64,000 bases of DNA from Candidatus Chryseobacterium colombiense (GTDB taxonomy: Bacteria; Bacteroidota; Bacteroidia; Flavobacteriales; Weeksellaceae): assembly GCA_029203185.1 (NCBI GenBank), contig CP119310.1:3106001-3170000 (forward strand), given 5' to 3'. Position 1 is the first letter of the stretch; each line of letters starts with the position of its first letter. Made by a program: the position numbers and the translations under genes. The notes below the pieces were generated by a model that saw only the letters and a list, made by a program, of their open reading frames with translations, did no database searches and was not told the DNA's origin. Of the stretch, positions 63,676 to 64,000 are shown piece by piece.

Positions 63676-63683
63676 TAATTTTG
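63676..63683 (+). promoter_or_regulatory. -7 element of umuC
   Basis: TAATTTTG lies 26 nt upstream of the umuC start. No -33 TTG was seen at the right distance, so another input may be needed. Confidence 0.45.
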
Positions 63684-63709
63684 TGTATTGAAATGTTCCG
63701 TTTTGAATC

Positions 63710-64000
63710 ATGTATGCTTTAGTAGATTGCAACAATTTTTTCGTTTCCTGTGAAAGAACGCTGGATCCGGATCTCGAAAATAAACCCGTTGTGGTACTCT
63801 CCAACAACGACGGGTGCGTTGTGTCCAGAAGCAAGGAAGCAAAAGATCTTGGAATTCCGATGGCAGCTCCGGCTTTCAAATATAAAGAGCTTTTTAAAGA
63901 ATATGACGTAAAGAGCTTTTCTGCAAAATTTGAATTATATAATGCCAAAAGCCAGGAAGTGATAAATATTGCCAAATCATATGTGGTAGAGCATGAGGTT
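63710..64000 (+). CDS. umuC: DNA polymerase V catalytic subunit UmuC, 3' partial
   Basis: Y-family translesion polymerase, N-terminal 97 residues only; the gene runs off the window. MYALVDCNNFFVSCERTLDP gives the first catalytic Asp (D6) and the steric-gate region, and VVVLSNNDGCVVSRSKEAKD is the UmuC signature. It starts 122 nt from WYL box 4. No umuD gene lies between it and the M15 gene, although umuD usually comes first; a partner could be elsewhere or downstream. Confidence 0.93.
   Translation, partial: MYALVDCNNFFVSCERTLDPDLENKPVVVLSNNDGCVVSRSKEAKDLGIPMAAPAFKYKELFKEYDVKSFSAKFELYNAKSQEVINIAKSYVVEHEV

Noticed and set aside
63673..63975. 100-codon minus-strand frame at the right end
   Set aside because: Antisense of umuC, whose plus-strand reading has polymerase signatures.
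1..64000. CRISPR array, tRNA, rRNA or insertion sequence
   Set aside because: No regularly spaced direct repeats, cloverleaf-like sequence, ribosomal RNA or transposase was noticed; a dedicated search would be needed to exclude a weak tRNA.

Overview
The window reads as a piece of chromosome from a Flavobacteriales bacterium close to Chryseobacterium (family Weeksellaceae). The support is the alternative complex III operon, type III glutamine synthetase, GLPGLI-family secreted proteins, a type IX secretion C-terminal sorting domain, 'MKNLKK' leader peptides, A+T-rich intergenic DNA, very few Shine-Dalgarno sequences, and many promoters of the Bacteroidetes type (TTG, 17-20 nt, TAnnTTTG). No rRNA, tRNA, CRISPR array or insertion sequence was seen.

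Bases 1-47,800 are mostly core genome. In order they hold: alternative complex III (actB fragment to actF); a glycosyltransferase-like gene; a lipoprotein with apt; a TPR protein with ribH; a glutathionylspermidine-synthase-like operon; a YpfJ-type metalloprotease; twin GLPGLI genes; the suf iron-sulfur assembly cluster, interrupted by two palindromic repeats; a frameshifted T9SS cargo gene; a nitroreductase; a haem operon (hemA-hemC-two cell-wall genes-hemD-hemE); the mreBCD-mrdA-rodA rod-shape operon; an NlpC/P60 lipoprotein; glnN; two tiny Cys-rich leader peptides; an M1 peptidase; coaX; tadA; and a WYL-domain regulator.

Bases about 47,800-63,600 are an accessory island, almost entirely on the minus strand. 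Transcription runs from high to low coordinates: an M15 endolysin-like peptidase, a patatin-like phospholipase, a small acidic protein, a 1213-residue protein of unknown family, a 1514-residue phage-tail-fibre-like protein, a 158-residue protein sharing its N-terminal module, a 584-residue toxin carrier, an EndoU-like toxin in the same frame after one stop codon, and then immunity-type genes (114-aa, SUKH/SMI1, YrhB/Imm35) with several broken copies. No capsid, sheath, tube, baseplate or terminase gene is visible.

The most striking signal is a 17-bp inverted-repeat box (plus-strand reading GCGACARAACKTGWCGT) found four times. Each copy sits exactly 10 nt upstream of a TAnnTTTG-type -7 element. 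The four promoters face the M15 peptidase, the patatin, the small acidic gene that heads the fibre/toxin genes, and the WYL regulator itself. The TGTCG-N11-TA layout resembles the promoter activated in mycobacteria by the WYL protein PafBC after DNA damage, and umuC (DNA polymerase V) begins right next to the outermost box. My working hypothesis is a WYL-controlled, possibly damage-induced, toxin and lysis island comparable in logic to pyocins or colicins. The boxes and their spacing are seen directly; the regulation and function are inference.
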